Assembly (NCBI GenBank): GCA_964429385.1
Contig: CAYSBR010000007.1
Coordinates: forward strand, 1-64,000
DNA from: UBA2377 sp964429385
Lineage (GTDB): Bacteria; Verrucomicrobiota; Verrucomicrobiia; Opitutales; Opitutaceae
Length of the DNA: 64,000 bases
Reading direction: 5' to 3'
Below, piece after piece: positions 28,183 through 36,140 of this stretch (the first letter of the stretch is position 1; each line of letters begins with the position of its first letter). A program made the position numbers and the translations under genes. Below the pieces are notes generated by a model. The model searched no databases, had not been told where the DNA came from, and was given only the letters and a program-made list of their open reading frames with translations.

Positions 28183-29262
28183 ATGAGCGGCACGCGCAAC
28201 TCCATCCATTACTGGAAGTGTGACCGCCCTGCCGCGTTGCACGGCGCCCTGCGGCCGGCCAGTGCGATGGATCTGCGCCCTACGCTCACCCCATTTCTCG
28301 AAGCTGTCCTCGGTGGGCCCGCGCGGCTGAGCGAAGCCGGCGGCACCGGCAACCATCGCACCTACCTGCTGGACTACCCCGCGGGCCGGGCATTCGTACG
28401 GGTCGAGGAGGGTCCCGAGCAGGATGGCCACCTCGCGATGGAATCACGGGTATTGGCCGAAGTCGCACGTACCGGCGTCCCCGTTCCACAAGTTCGCTTC
28501 ACCGATGCCTCACGCACCCGGGTCCCTTGGGCGGTGCAAGTCATCGAGTATTTCGCCTGCTCCGACCTCAACGTCCTCCACCGCGCCAACCGCCTGGATC
28601 TGCCCGGCTTGGCTGCAGGGATCGGCCGCGCCATCGCCCGCTGGCAGACAACCCCCGTCGCTGGCTTCGGTCCTTTCGATCCCGAGCAACCCGACCGGCT
28701 CACCGGCTACCATAAAACCTACGCCGCCTATTTCCTGCTGAACCTCGAGCGCCACCTTGGACAGCTGATGGAAGATGAATTTCTGACGGCTCCGGAAGCC
28801 GCCACCCTCCGCGAACTCATCAATGCCCACACCGGACTGCTCTCGCTTGCCCAAGGTTGTCTTGTCCACAAAGACCTCGCGCTCTGGAACATTCTGGGCA
28901 CGCCCGACCGGATTCATGCCTTCATCGATTGGGATGACGCCATCGCCGGCGATCCGACCGACGATCTCTCCCTGCTCGCCTGCTTCCACGACGCCGCCAC
29001 CGTGCAGGCCGCCGTGACGGGCTACACCGACCTCATGCCGCTGCCATCGGATTTCCAACACCGGTTCTGGCTCCATCTCCTGCGCAACCTGATCGTGAAA
29101 TCCGTCATCCGCTGCCGGGCCGGCTATTTCACCGAGAAAAACGCGTTCCTCATGGCCTCCGGTCAGGATGGCCCCGCCTTCAGGCAATTCACCCGGGGCC
29201 GCCTGTGGAACGCTTTCCATGGCCTGCGTGAAAACCGCCCGCTCACTACCCTCGCCTCCTGA
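28183..29262 (+). CDS. APH-family small-molecule kinase
   Basis: This 359-residue protein has the aminoglycoside phosphotransferase/choline kinase fold. The catalytic loop HKDLALWN (HxDxxxxN) lies near residue 228 and the metal-binding IDWDDAIAGDPTDDLS follows. The N-terminal lobe includes GGTGNHRTYLLDYPAGRAFV. Enzymes of this family phosphorylate antibiotics, choline, sugars and other small molecules. In this cluster a sugar or sugar-alcohol kinase is more likely than resistance. The stop overlaps the aldolase start by 1 bp (TGATG). ATG 28267 is an alternative start that removes 28 residues of weak similarity. Confidence 0.8.
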   Translation: MSGTRNSIHYWKCDRPAALHGALRPASAMDLRPTLTPFLEAVLGGPARLSEAGGTGNHRTYLLDYPAGRAFVRVEEGPEQDGHLAMESRVLAEVARTGVPVPQVRFTDASRTRVPWAVQVIEYFACSDLNVLHRANRLDLPGLAAGIGRAIARWQTTPVAGFGPFDPEQPDRLTGYHKTYAAYFLLNLERHLGQLMEDEFLTAPEAATLRELINAHTGLLSLAQGCLVHKDLALWNILGTPDRIHAFIDWDDAIAGDPTDDLSLLACFHDAATVQAAVTGYTDLMPLPSDFQHRFWLHLLRNLIVKSVIRCRAGYFTEKNAFLMASGQDGPAFRQFTRGRLWNAFHGLRENRPLTTLAS

Positions 29263-29987
29263 TGAAATCCTCCAAGCTGCATTCCTCCGCCGTGTGCCTC
29301 GGCACCTGGCTTTCCTCAGGCTCAGCCACCGTCACCGAACTCGCTTCGCTCTGCGGACTCGACTGGTTGCTCCTCGACATGGAGCACGGTGAGTTAACCG
29401 AGGCTCACCTGGCCGAAAATCTGCGCGCCATAGCCGGGCAAGACGTTACCGCCGTTGTGCGCGTCCCCACCCATGAGGCGGGGTTGATCGGTCGGGTGCT
29501 CGATCGTGGCGCCCACGCCATCATGGCTCCCCATGTGGAAAGTGTGGCGCAAGCCAGGGATATCGTCCGCGCGATGACCTACCCGCCATCAGGTGATCGC
29601 GGCTACTCGCGCACCGTGCGCACTTACAAGTATGGGTTGATGGACCCCGCGAATACGCCTCGCCCCCTGCTGATGGCCCAGATCGAAAGCCTCGCCGGCC
29701 TCGAACAAGTCGAGAGCATCGCCCAAGTCCCCGGCGTGGATGTCCTCTTCGTTGGCCCCGCCGATCTCAAGCTCAGCCTCGCCGCCCACCAATCTCCGAT
29801 CACCTATGAAGCCGCATTGATCCGGATCGTCGGTGCGGCCAAGGCCGCCAACCGCCACGCCGGCATCCTGGCCCGCGAGCGCGCTGATGTACCCGGTCTG
29901 CGGCAACTGGGCTTCAGCAAAATTGCCGTGGACTCCGATCTCGCGCTCCTCCGCGCCGGTTTCACATCCATCCGCGCCTTGGCCTGA
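29262..29987 (+). CDS. HpcH/HpaI-family aldolase
   Basis: This 241-residue class II aldolase of the HpaI/2-dehydro-3-deoxyglucarate aldolase family has the strand-end motifs LLLDMEHGE (near residue 37), AVVRVPTHE, IMAPHVESVAQARDIV with the following GDRGYS, LLMAQIES (metal-ligand glutamate) and VDVLFVGPADLKLSL. These enzymes split 2-keto-3-deoxy acids into pyruvate plus an aldehyde. The gene is translationally coupled to the kinase gene, suggesting one catabolic route for a sugar acid regulated by the FCD-AraC protein. The exact substrate is not predictable. Confidence 0.9.
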   Translation: MKSSKLHSSAVCLGTWLSSGSATVTELASLCGLDWLLLDMEHGELTEAHLAENLRAIAGQDVTAVVRVPTHEAGLIGRVLDRGAHAIMAPHVESVAQARDIVRAMTYPPSGDRGYSRTVRTYKYGLMDPANTPRPLLMAQIESLAGLEQVESIAQVPGVDVLFVGPADLKLSLAAHQSPITYEAALIRIVGAAKAANRHAGILARERADVPGLRQLGFSKIAVDSDLALLRAGFTSIRALA

Positions 29988-30036
29988 ATCATACGCCCCA
30001 CAACCCGTCCGCACCACGGGCAAGCGCCCACCGGAT

Positions 30037-30930
30037 TCACCCAAACACCAAATCAGATACCTCCGCACCGACAACCGGGTGCGGCGGCAATTGGGTGCGA
30101 AACCAGGTGCGCTGTTTTTTCACCAAGGCGCGGGTATTCTTCACAATCTCCTCCGCCAGCCCCGCCTCCGGCCGGTTGCCCGCGAGCCGGGCAATGACCT
30201 CGCGGTAGCCGATCGCTTTGGCCGCGCTGGGATTATCCGCCAATCCCAGCGTGAGCAGATGCCTCACCTCGGCCACAAGACCATCGGCCAACATCGCCTC
30301 CACCCGTTGCGCGATCCGGCGGTCGAGTTCATCCGGGGCGCGTTCTATCCGGGCGAGCCGGACCTCCCAATCCGCAAACGGTGAGGGTTGCCGGGCAAAG
30401 TCCGCCGCCAGCTCCGCCAAGGTCCGCCCGCTGGCCAGACATCGTTCCAAAGCGCGGGTCACCCGGCGCGGGTTGGCCGTGTCCAGCGAGCCAAGGCCGG
30501 CGGGATTGAGCGCGTGCAACTCCGTCAACGCCACCTCCGGACGCAAGGCCCGCACCCGCTCCTGCAACGCCGGCGGCACGGCCACCTCGTCGGCCACGGG
30601 AGCGAAAAACGCCTTCAAATAAAAACCACTGCCGCCCGTCACCAGCACAGGACGGCCCCGCGCCGCGATGTCCGCCACCGCCCGTTGCGCCAGCGACACA
30701 TAACGCGCAATATCCATCCGCTCGTGCACCGCGCAGATATCAATCAGGTGATGCGGCACCCGCCCGCGCTCCGCTGCCGTGGGCTTGGCCGTACCGATAT
30801 CCATGCCGCGGTAGAAAAGCAGCGAGTCACACGACACGATCTCCGCCCCCCGGACCTCCGCCCAGCGCAAGGCCAGCTCGGTCTTGCCGACCGCCGTGCA
30901 TCCGGTGAGAACATGCAGTATCCGCTCCAT
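30037..30930 (-). CDS. miaA: tRNA dimethylallyltransferase
   Basis: This 297-residue enzyme adds the dimethylallyl group to A37 of tRNAs reading U-starting codons. It shows the P-loop VLTGCTAVGKTELALRWAE, SCDSLLFYRGMDIGTAKPT, PHHLIDI, LVTGGSGFYLKAF and the C-terminal AIGYREVIARL and KKQRTWFRTQ motifs. ATG 30930 is chosen because GAGGGG lies just upstream at good spacing. Its substrate dimethylallyl diphosphate comes from the MEP pathway, three genes of which lie further along this window. Confidence 0.96.
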   Translation of the reverse strand: MERILHVLTGCTAVGKTELALRWAEVRGAEIVSCDSLLFYRGMDIGTAKPTAAERGRVPHHLIDICAVHERMDIARYVSLAQRAVADIAARGRPVLVTGGSGFYLKAFFAPVADEVAVPPALQERVRALRPEVALTELHALNPAGLGSLDTANPRRVTRALERCLASGRTLAELAADFARQPSPFADWEVRLARIERAPDELDRRIAQRVEAMLADGLVAEVRHLLTLGLADNPSAAKAIGYREVIARLAGNRPEAGLAEEIVKNTRALVKKQRTWFRTQLPPHPVVGAEVSDLVFG

Positions 30931-30969
30931 TTTCCCCTCACCATTGCCGGTCATACCGACCGGGCCAGC

Positions 30970-31848
30970 TTGAAAATCCGCCTCATCCTCAATCCCAACT
31001 CCGGCCATCTGCGCCGGGATCCCGCCACCCGCCGGCTCGTGCAGGCCTTCGCCGCCGCCCGCGGTCCGCACGTCAGCGTGCATCCGACCACCCACCCCGG
31101 GCATGCGGTGACGCTGGCGGCCCAGGCCGCCGCCGACGGCTGCGAACGGGTCGTGGCCGTGGGCGGAGACGGCACCATGAACGAGGTCGCGCGGGGCCTG
31201 ATCGGCACCTCCGCCGCGCTGGGACTCGTCCCCTGCGGGTCAGGCAACGGCCTCGCCCGTCATCTGGGCATCCCCCTCCAACCCGCCGCCGCTCTCAGCC
31301 TGTTGGAGCGGGGAAACCCCCGCCTTATTGATGTCGGCCTGGCAAACGGAAAGCCCTTCCTTTGCGCGGCGGGCCTCGGATTCGAAGCGCACATCGCCGT
31401 GCTTTTCAATCAACGCAAGCGGCGCGGCTTTCTCAGCTACCTGCTGGCAAGCGCGCGGGAGTGGCGGCGCTACCGGCCCGAAGCCTATCAACTGACAGCC
31501 CCCGGCGGCCCGCCCGCCCATCTCACCGCGTTCACTCTCACCGCGGCCAACGCCTCACAATACGGCAATAGCGCGCGCATCGCCACGCAGGCATCGGTGG
31601 AAGACGGACAGCTCGACCTCGTGGCCATTCCTCCCGTCGGCTGGCGCAACGCCCTGCCCCTGCTCACGCGCCTCTTCCGCGGGCGTCTGCAGGATGACGC
31701 GCAGGTACGCCAGTTTTCCGGACCGGAGTTCCGGATCACCGGCCCGTTTTCCATGCCGTTCCATACCGACGGCGAATGCCATTCGCCCGCCCGGGAAATT
31801 ACTTTTGCCGTGAAATCGCGCTGCCTGCGCGTGGTGACACCGGGTTGA
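30970..31848 (+). CDS. Diacylglycerol kinase-family lipid kinase, copy 1
   Basis: This protein of about 292 residues belongs to the YegS/DgkB-like DAGK_cat family: IRLILNPNSGH at the N-terminus, the nucleotide-binding AVGGDGTMNEVARGLIG, and PCGSGNGLARHLGIP, then ANASQYGNSARIA and a C-terminal HTDGE motif. It likely phosphorylates a membrane lipid such as diacylglycerol or a sphingoid base. The TTG at 30970 matches the family N-terminus and the start type of copy 2; an ATG at 30913 would overlap the divergent miaA start. It is followed 78 bp later by a paralogue in the same orientation. Confidence 0.87.
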   Translation: MKIRLILNPNSGHLRRDPATRRLVQAFAAARGPHVSVHPTTHPGHAVTLAAQAAADGCERVVAVGGDGTMNEVARGLIGTSAALGLVPCGSGNGLARHLGIPLQPAAALSLLERGNPRLIDVGLANGKPFLCAAGLGFEAHIAVLFNQRKRRGFLSYLLASAREWRRYRPEAYQLTAPGGPPAHLTAFTLTAANASQYGNSARIATQASVEDGQLDLVAIPPVGWRNALPLLTRLFRGRLQDDAQVRQFSGPEFRITGPFSMPFHTDGECHSPAREITFAVKSRCLRVVTPG

Positions 31849-31926
31849 GCAAAACAGGCCGGCACGCGATTGTTACAAACGAAGCTTTGTCAGCAGTCGC
31901 CGGAGAAGGCGAAGGTCGGCGGACGC

Positions 31927-32811
31927 TTGAAACTCCGCTTCATCTTCAATCCCCGTTCGGGCCACAACGCCCGTAATCCCTACCTGCTGGCCCGCACCCG
32001 GGAATTCATCGCCGAGCACGGGCTCGATGCCACGCTCGTCAGCACGGAGCGGCCCCATCACGCCACCGAGCTCGCCCGCCGCGCCTTGGATGATGGCTGC
32101 GACACCGTGGTCGCGATCGGTGGCGACGGCACCATGAACGAAGTCGGCGCCGCCCTCATCGGCAGCGACGCCAGCCTGGGACTGATTCCCTGCGGTTCGG
32201 GCAACGGACTCGGCCGTCATCTCGGCATCCCCGGGCCGGGCCGGGGCGCATTCCGCAACCTGCTCTCGGGTCGTCCGCGTCGCATTGATACCGGCCTCGC
32301 GAACGGCCACGTCTTCATCAATGCGATGGGCCTCGGGTTCGATGCGGAGATCAGTGATCGCTTCACCCGGGTCACCCGCCGCGGCCTGCCCGCCTATGTC
32401 CGCACCACCCTGGTCGCCTGGCGGCGCTTTCAACCGGTGAGGCTCGAAGTACGGACGGCGGAGAACCGGATCCAAACCACGGCTTTCATCGCCACGGTCG
32501 CCAATTCCGATCAATACGGCAACGATTGCTACATCGCCCCCGGTGCCCGCGTGGACGACGGCCTGCTGGATCTCACCCTGATCAGGCCTTTCGGAATTGG
32601 CGGGGCGCTCCCCCTCGCCGTCCGGCTGTTCACCGGAAAGCTGGACCGCTCGCCACATGCCATCCGGTTGCGCGCCGCGCACTTCACCCTCCAGCGTGCC
32701 CAGGGTGTCCTGATTCACACCGACGGCGAACCACGCGCCACGGAAACCTCCGTCGAGGTCACCGTGCGACCACAGAGTCTTCGTGTCATCACCCCGGCCC
32801 CGGCCGGCTGA
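31927..32811 (+). CDS. Diacylglycerol kinase-family lipid kinase, copy 2
   Basis: This protein of about 294 residues is paralogous to copy 1 over its whole length: LRFIFNPRSGH, AIGGDGTMNEVGAALIG, PCGSGNGLGRHLGIP, ANSDQYGNDCYIA and HTDGEPR occur in the same order and spacing. The TTG at 31927 aligns with the copy 1 start; a TTG at 31870 is the only longer choice. Tandem duplication with considerable divergence suggests the two act on different lipids. The stop is 1 bp from the convergent diguanylate cyclase stop. Confidence 0.87.
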   Translation: MKLRFIFNPRSGHNARNPYLLARTREFIAEHGLDATLVSTERPHHATELARRALDDGCDTVVAIGGDGTMNEVGAALIGSDASLGLIPCGSGNGLGRHLGIPGPGRGAFRNLLSGRPRRIDTGLANGHVFINAMGLGFDAEISDRFTRVTRRGLPAYVRTTLVAWRRFQPVRLEVRTAENRIQTTAFIATVANSDQYGNDCYIAPGARVDDGLLDLTLIRPFGIGGALPLAVRLFTGKLDRSPHAIRLRAAHFTLQRAQGVLIHTDGEPRATETSVEVTVRPQSLRVITPAPAG

Positions 32812-32812
32812 T

Positions 32813-33730
32813 TCAACAGCCCCCGGAAACAACAACGCGGTCGCGACCGCCGGTCTTCGCCGCATAAAGGGCCTTGTCGGCCACCGACACCACATCATCG
32901 GCGGCCACCGCCCCACCTGCGTGGACGGCCACCCCCACGCTCACCGTCATCGCCAGCGCAAGACCCGCCTCCACCGGAATTGGTGTCTCCCTTACGATTT
33001 TATGCAGGCGACCGGCCACCTCCACGGCAATGGCCCGATCCGCCCGGCTCATGATGATGGCGAACTCTTCGCCCCCGATGCGAGCCACCTGGTCTTCGTC
33101 GCGCACCGCCGCCGTGAGCCGGCCGGCCACTTCGCGCAAAACCGTATCTCCGGCCGGATGGCCATGCTGGTCGTTGACGCGCTTGAAGTGATCAATGTCC
33201 ACCAGGATGAGCGCAAAGCGGCCGCCAAACCTCGCGGCCTGAGTCTTCTCCTCACCAAGAATACGCTCGAACTCGCGGCGGTTGAGCAGGCCGGTGAGCT
33301 GGTCACGGGTCGCCAGCCGGCGCAACTCCTCCAGAGTTTCACCCAGCTTCAGGGCATAACGCAGGGAACGCTCCAGCATCCGCGCGCTGATCTCACCTTT
33401 CACGAGATAATCCAGCGCCCCCGCGTTCATCGCCTCGATATCCACCTTCTCTCCCGACTCCGCCGTCAGAAAAATGATCGGCACGCGGCAGCCGCGGGCA
33501 ATGGCTTCACGGATGAGTTCGAGCCCGTCGCGCGGCCCCAACTGGTAGTCCAGCAGGCACGCCACATAATCCCCGCCCACGAGCTTCTCGATCCCCTCCT
33601 CATAGGTGGAGGCCCACTCCAAGTCATACTGGGAGGCGCCGAACCCCTTGAACAACTGCTGCGTGACCCGGAACTGCATCCGGTCGTCATCAATCAGCAG
33701 GATCTTCCGGTTCGGCGTCGGCTCAACCAT
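32813..33730 (-). CDS. Response regulator with GGDEF (diguanylate cyclase) output
   Basis: This 305-residue protein joins a receiver domain (LLIDDDRMQFRVTQQLF; phospho-acceptor in YVACLLDYQLGPRDG; switch residues in IIFLTAESGE and LDYLVKGE) to a GGDEF domain (TRDQLTGLLNRREFERIL, VDIDHFKRVNDQHGH, VARIGGEEFAII). The intact GGEEF motif predicts c-di-GMP synthesis on phosphorylation. I do not see an RxxD inhibitory site at the usual distance. Its first 8 bases overlap the end of trpA. No sensor kinase is immediately adjacent. Confidence 0.93.
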   Translation of the reverse strand: MVEPTPNRKILLIDDDRMQFRVTQQLFKGFGASQYDLEWASTYEEGIEKLVGGDYVACLLDYQLGPRDGLELIREAIARGCRVPIIFLTAESGEKVDIEAMNAGALDYLVKGEISARMLERSLRYALKLGETLEELRRLATRDQLTGLLNRREFERILGEEKTQAARFGGRFALILVDIDHFKRVNDQHGHPAGDTVLREVAGRLTAAVRDEDQVARIGGEEFAIIMSRADRAIAVEVAGRLHKIVRETPIPVEAGLALAMTVSVGVAVHAGGAVAADDVVSVADKALYAAKTGGRDRVVVSGGC

Positions 33731-34544
33731 GATTCCCCGAGTCTAGCCGTTTCGTCCCCAACGCAAGGTCGGATGCGAGTTCGCCCATCCTCCGGGTGAT
33801 GGCCTCCGGCGAACCCAGATGGTCGCGGATGCAATTCACCAGGGCGCTCCCCACCACGACCCCATCGGCATGGGCCGCGACCTGGGCCACCTGCGCCCGC
33901 GTCGAAATGCCGAAACCCACCGCCACAGGCAGGGTCGTGTGGGCGCGGATCCGCGCGATGGCCTCCGGGATGTTGGCCGCCAGCTGGTCGCGCACACCCG
34001 TGACCCCCTCCCGGGACACGTAATAGATGAACCCGCTCGCGGCCTGCGTGATCCGGGCGATGCGCGTATCGGGAGTCGTGGGCGCGATGATGAAAACCGT
34101 CTCCATGCCGTGCTTCCGGCAGGCCGCCAGCAACTCGTCCGCTTCCTCCGGCGGCAGGTCCAAGGTGAGCAACCCATCCACTCCGGCGTCGCGGGCCGCG
34201 CGCACATAGGCGTCCACGCCATTGGTGAAAACCAGATTGTAATAGGTGTAGAAGATCACCGGCGCCTCGGTGAACTCGCGGATGCGGCGCACGAGCTCGA
34301 ACACCCGCGCGGCATTCATGCCGCTTTCCAAGGCGCGCTGCGCCGCCAGCTGGTTGGTCAACCCGTCCGCCAGTGGATCGGAAAACGGCACGCCCAATTC
34401 CAGCACGTCCACGCCATTCTCCACCAAAGTCCGGCAGGCGGCCAGCGAGGTATCGAAATCCGGATCACCGGCGCAAAGATAGGAGACGAAAGCGGCGCGG
34501 TTTTCCGCGCGGGCACGGGCGAAGGCTTGGGCTAAACGGGACAT
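33723..34544 (-). CDS. trpA: Tryptophan synthase alpha chain
   Basis: This 273-residue TIM-barrel subunit releases indole from indole-3-glycerol phosphate. Catalytic Glu and Asp lie in VDVLELGVPFSDPLADG and LLTLDLPPEEADEL. The phosphate-binding loops FIYYVSREGVTG, AVGFGISTRAQV and GVVVGSALVN are present. ATG 34544 (MSRLAQAFARARA) is the family-like start. No trpB or other trp gene is visible within the window; upstream on the same strand is an unrelated endonuclease-family gene, so trpA seems separated from its usual partner or at the end of a dispersed set. Confidence 0.96.
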   Translation of the reverse strand: MSRLAQAFARARAENRAAFVSYLCAGDPDFDTSLAACRTLVENGVDVLELGVPFSDPLADGLTNQLAAQRALESGMNAARVFELVRRIREFTEAPVIFYTYYNLVFTNGVDAYVRAARDAGVDGLLTLDLPPEEADELLAACRKHGMETVFIIAPTTPDTRIARITQAASGFIYYVSREGVTGVRDQLAANIPEAIARIRAHTTLPVAVGFGISTRAQVAQVAAHADGVVVGSALVNCIRDHLGSPEAITRRMGELASDLALGTKRLDSGNHG

Positions 34545-34601
34545 CGTAGGTAAAGCGGTCACGCTGTCAGAAAGACCCTCCCGTGCCAATGCCGTTTAAT
34601 G

Positions 34602-35378
34602 TCATTCGCGCAGGGAGAACTCCGCCAGCACGGGACGGTGATCCGAGAGATAGGAGGACACCACCTCGCTCTTGGCGCCTTCGCAGGCCGGGGGCAGAAA
34701 GATGAAATCGAGCGCGCGGCTCGGCAGCGGCGAGGGAAAGGTTTTTCCGCCCTGCGGATGAAACGAATAATGGCCGTGCAGCTTGAAATAGCGCATGAGC
34801 TCGGCCGTGGCGTCGGGCCGCGTGTGCGGGTTGTTGAGATCGCCGCAGACGATCGGCGGCATATGCCAGTGGTCGTTGCGGTGGGACTGCTTGCTGGTGA
34901 TGTAGTCCATCACCCGTTCCGCCTGGTTGAAACGGTGCCGCCGGGAGCGGTAATGCAGGTGCAGGTTCATCACCGGCAACCGGCGGCCGCCCACATCAAT
35001 CTCGGTGTAAAGAAACCCCTTCTCCCCCACCGTACTTTCGCCAAACACCGTGTTCTCCCATTCCAGGATCGGATGCCGCGAAAGAATCGCGTTGCCATAG
35101 CTCAGGTTGAGCAGGCCCTTCCGCTGGTTGTTGATCCCGTAAACCGAATAGCGGTAGCCGGTGTGCAGGCGCAGATATTCGAGGTGGTCGAAATTCCCCG
35201 CCCAGCGCGAATTCTGATCCACCTCCTGCAAAGCGACGATATCAGGCGAGGTGTTCTCGATCAGGCGGGCGATCTTGCTGAGGTTGGCGCGCAGTTTCCG
35301 GGCCATCGTGAGCCCCTGAATGGGAGTCAACCCCCGCCCGTGGGCGATGTTGAAAGTGAGAATGCGCAACCGCGACAT
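34602..35378 (-). CDS. Endonuclease/exonuclease/phosphatase-family protein
   Basis: This 258-residue protein has the EEP fold: ILTFNIAHGRG at the N-terminus, the metal-binding DIVALQEVDQNS, MNLHLHYRSRRHR, VCGDLNNPH and the C-terminal SYLSDHRPVLAEF with the catalytic Asp-His pair. The family includes nucleases, sphingomyelinases and inositol phosphatases. No signal peptide is present, so it is probably cytoplasmic; the substrate is unknown. ATG 35378 is preferred to a GTG two codons upstream. Confidence 0.87.
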   Translation of the reverse strand: MSRLRILTFNIAHGRGLTPIQGLTMARKLRANLSKIARLIENTSPDIVALQEVDQNSRWAGNFDHLEYLRLHTGYRYSVYGINNQRKGLLNLSYGNAILSRHPILEWENTVFGESTVGEKGFLYTEIDVGGRRLPVMNLHLHYRSRRHRFNQAERVMDYITSKQSHRNDHWHMPPIVCGDLNNPHTRPDATAELMRYFKLHGHYSFHPQGGKTFPSPLPSRALDFIFLPPACEGAKSEVVSSYLSDHRPVLAEFSLRE

Positions 35379-35435
35379 ATTCACCCACGCTATGGCGGAA
35401 ACCCTGCCGTGTCCAACCCGACCGGAAGAACCGCC

Positions 35436-36140
35436 TTACGGGCGGGGTTCATGCCGATAGCCCACGCCATGAACGGTCACGATCGCCCGGGGCGCCTCCG
35501 GCTCGACCTCGATCTTCTTCCGCAGCTGGGCCACGTGCTGATCCAAAGTCCGTGTCGTCCCAAAATAATCCACCCCCCAGACAGCGTTGAGCAGCGCGTC
35601 GCGGGTGAGCACTTCGCCAGGATGAGCGGCAAAGACCTCGGCCAGCCGCAATTCCCGCGCGGTGAGGGCCGCGGTTTTCCCCTCAACGCGGGCGGTGAAC
35701 TGACGACGGTCAATCTCCGCCGTTCCCAGCCGGAACATCGGCGGCAACTCCTCCACCGGCGCCGCCGCCGTGGAGCGCGCCCGCCGCAGCAGCGCCTCCA
35801 CCCGGGCCAGCAACTCGTGAACCCCGAAAGGTTTCACCACATAGTCGTCGGCCCCGAGCTTCAGCCCCACGACCTTGTCAACCTCCTCACCCTTGGCCGT
35901 GAGCAGCAACACCGGCACCCGGCTGCCTTGCGCCCGCAGCTCCCGGCACACGTCGTAACCGCTCTTCTGCGGCATCATCACATCGAGGATCACCAGATCG
36001 AACTTCTCCTGCGGAAAGAACCGCAAGGCCTGCGCGCCATCGGCCGCGGGCGTGACCGCGTAGCCTTCGCTTTCCAACGTGGCGATGAGCCCCAGGCGGA
36101 TATTGGCGTCGTCCTCGGCGATAAGAATGCGTGCGTTCAT
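35436..36140 (-). CDS. OmpR-family response regulator
   Basis: This 234-residue protein has a receiver (ILIAEDDANIRLGLIA; phospho-acceptor in LVILDVMMPQKSGYDV near residue 52; LLLTAKGEE; DDYVVKPFG) and a winged-helix output domain (LTARELRLAEVFAAHPGEVL, TRTLDQHVAQLRKKIE, IVTVHGVGYRH). Its start overlaps the sensor kinase stop by 4 bp, so the two form a two-component system. Regulated genes are not evident, although the VWA protein lies upstream on the same strand. Confidence 0.95.
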   Translation of the reverse strand: MNARILIAEDDANIRLGLIATLESEGYAVTPAADGAQALRFFPQEKFDLVILDVMMPQKSGYDVCRELRAQGSRVPVLLLTAKGEEVDKVVGLKLGADDYVVKPFGVHELLARVEALLRRARSTAAAPVEELPPMFRLGTAEIDRRQFTARVEGKTAALTARELRLAEVFAAHPGEVLTRDALLNAVWGVDYFGTTRTLDQHVAQLRKKIEVEPEAPRAIVTVHGVGYRHEPRP

